Origin: DASXRU01 sp039933315
GTDB lineage: Bacteria; Acidobacteriota; Blastocatellia; Pyrinomonadales; Pyrinomonadaceae
Direction of reading: 5' to 3'
DNA length: 32,739 bases
NCBI GenBank assembly: GCA_039933315.1
Contig: JBDTOI010000025.1
Location: forward strand, 1 to 32,739
The position numbers and the translations under genes are program-made. Shown here piece after piece: positions 32,419 through 32,739 of this stretch. Position 1 is the stretch's first letter, and each line of letters starts with the position of its first letter. The notes beneath the pieces are model-generated. The model saw only the letters and a list, made by a program, of their open reading frames with translations, was not told the DNA's origin and searched no databases.

Positions 32419-32739
32419 AGCGGGCTGGATCCGCAGTTTCTCCGCACGAGATTCTGAGGAAGGACGCCAAGTGCTCATCAGCCGATGGAGCTTCACGGAA
32501 TCGTCGGCATCGTCGTGGGTATCTCCGTGTTTTCTCGGTGTCCTCTGTCTATTGGAAAGCGCCCAAGGTAAGCAACTACACAAGCTGGATTCCTTCCCTG
32601 CGCTTCAATGTCATCTACGAGGTATTATCCAGCCAGGACCGACACAACCCCGTTGGGGTTGGACATTATTCATACCCGGTGACCCAGGGTAGCCGCGGCG
32701 GCAACCCTGGGCTGGAGGTCTCAACCCCGTTGGGGTTGC
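32419..32739. repeat. Terminal intergenic region with CAACCCCGTTGGGGTTG palindromes
   Basis: This 321-bp stretch has no gene I can support. The palindrome CAACCCCGTTGGGGTTG occurs twice in direct orientation, at 32645-32661 and 32722-32738, 77 bp apart. Between them CCCAGGGT (32683-32690) and ACCCTGGG (32704-32711) form a hairpin over a GC-rich loop. The pattern looks like a multi-copy repeat that continues beyond the window. The start of the region (about 32519-32550) has a CTCCGTG/CTCGGTG-like degenerate repeat. Confidence 0.7.

Noticed and set aside
32363..32692. 109-aa open frame at the right end
   Set aside because: It overlaps the surface-protein gene out of frame and then translates the terminal palindromic repeat.
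1..32739. tRNA, rRNA and riboswitch genes
   Set aside because: I looked for cloverleaf, rRNA-like and known leader motifs by eye and found none I could support.

Overview
The window looks like chromosomal DNA of a soil-type Acidobacteriota, most likely the Blastocatellia/Pyrinomonadales group. This is an inference, because there is no rRNA in the window. It rests on moderately high GC, a winged-helix/TolB-propeller regulator, a PEP-CTERM CHRD protein, a CSLREA protein, a GIGTT-repeat surface protein, and several families of short intergenic repeats of the kind I associate with that phylum.

Layout. 1-7077 is an arginine biosynthesis cluster. On the minus strand, transcribed right to left, it runs argR, argG, a P-loop protein of unknown function, argC, a stand-alone tRNA-binding domain and argD; argH diverges on the plus strand. 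argB, argJ and argF are not in the window. The argR/argH gap carries phased TGCAT boxes that fit an ArgR operator. 7363-8010 is a PEP-CTERM CHRD protein with a strong terminator. 8068-13123 is a complete minus-strand branched-chain/hydrophobic amino-acid ABC transporter (livKHMGF), divergent from an aldo-keto reductase. 14508-17804 holds a PLP-dependent amino-acid decarboxylase, a GxxExxY nuclease-like gene bracketed by 44-bp inverted repeats, and a membrane-anchored PHP-domain protein. 18249-23648 holds an SLC13-type permease with two RCK_C domains, an AlkA-like DNA glycosylase and a secreted M1 aminopeptidase. 23876-24737 is a Panacea-domain gene overlapping a two-TM protein gene, a candidate toxin-antitoxin or defence pair. 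24857-26919 is an overlapping zinc metallopeptidase/ATP-grasp ligase pair. 27037-32418 holds a winged-helix/TolB sensor-regulator, an OB-fold lipoprotein, a truncated CSLREA protein and a long secreted repeat protein. 32419-32739 ends in a dispersed palindromic repeat that runs off the window.

How it works together. The arg genes convert N-acetylglutamyl phosphate through ArgC and ArgD, and citrulline through ArgG and ArgH, to arginine under ArgR control. Tight ATGA overlaps couple argC, the tRNA-binding domain and argD. The Liv transporter next door imports amino acids. The downstream half is accessory and poorly characterised.

The least conventional layer is the intergenic DNA: twin-hairpin REP-like elements on both sides of argG, opposed 7-bp repeat arrays inside two operons (argC/P-loop gene and livG/livF), a 10-bp TTCGTG array with a perfect 15-bp stem, and the repeat-flanked nuclease-like gene. 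The gene-level candidates for an undescribed system are the metallopeptidase/ATP-grasp pair, the Panacea/2TM pair and the P-loop protein inside the arginine operon.
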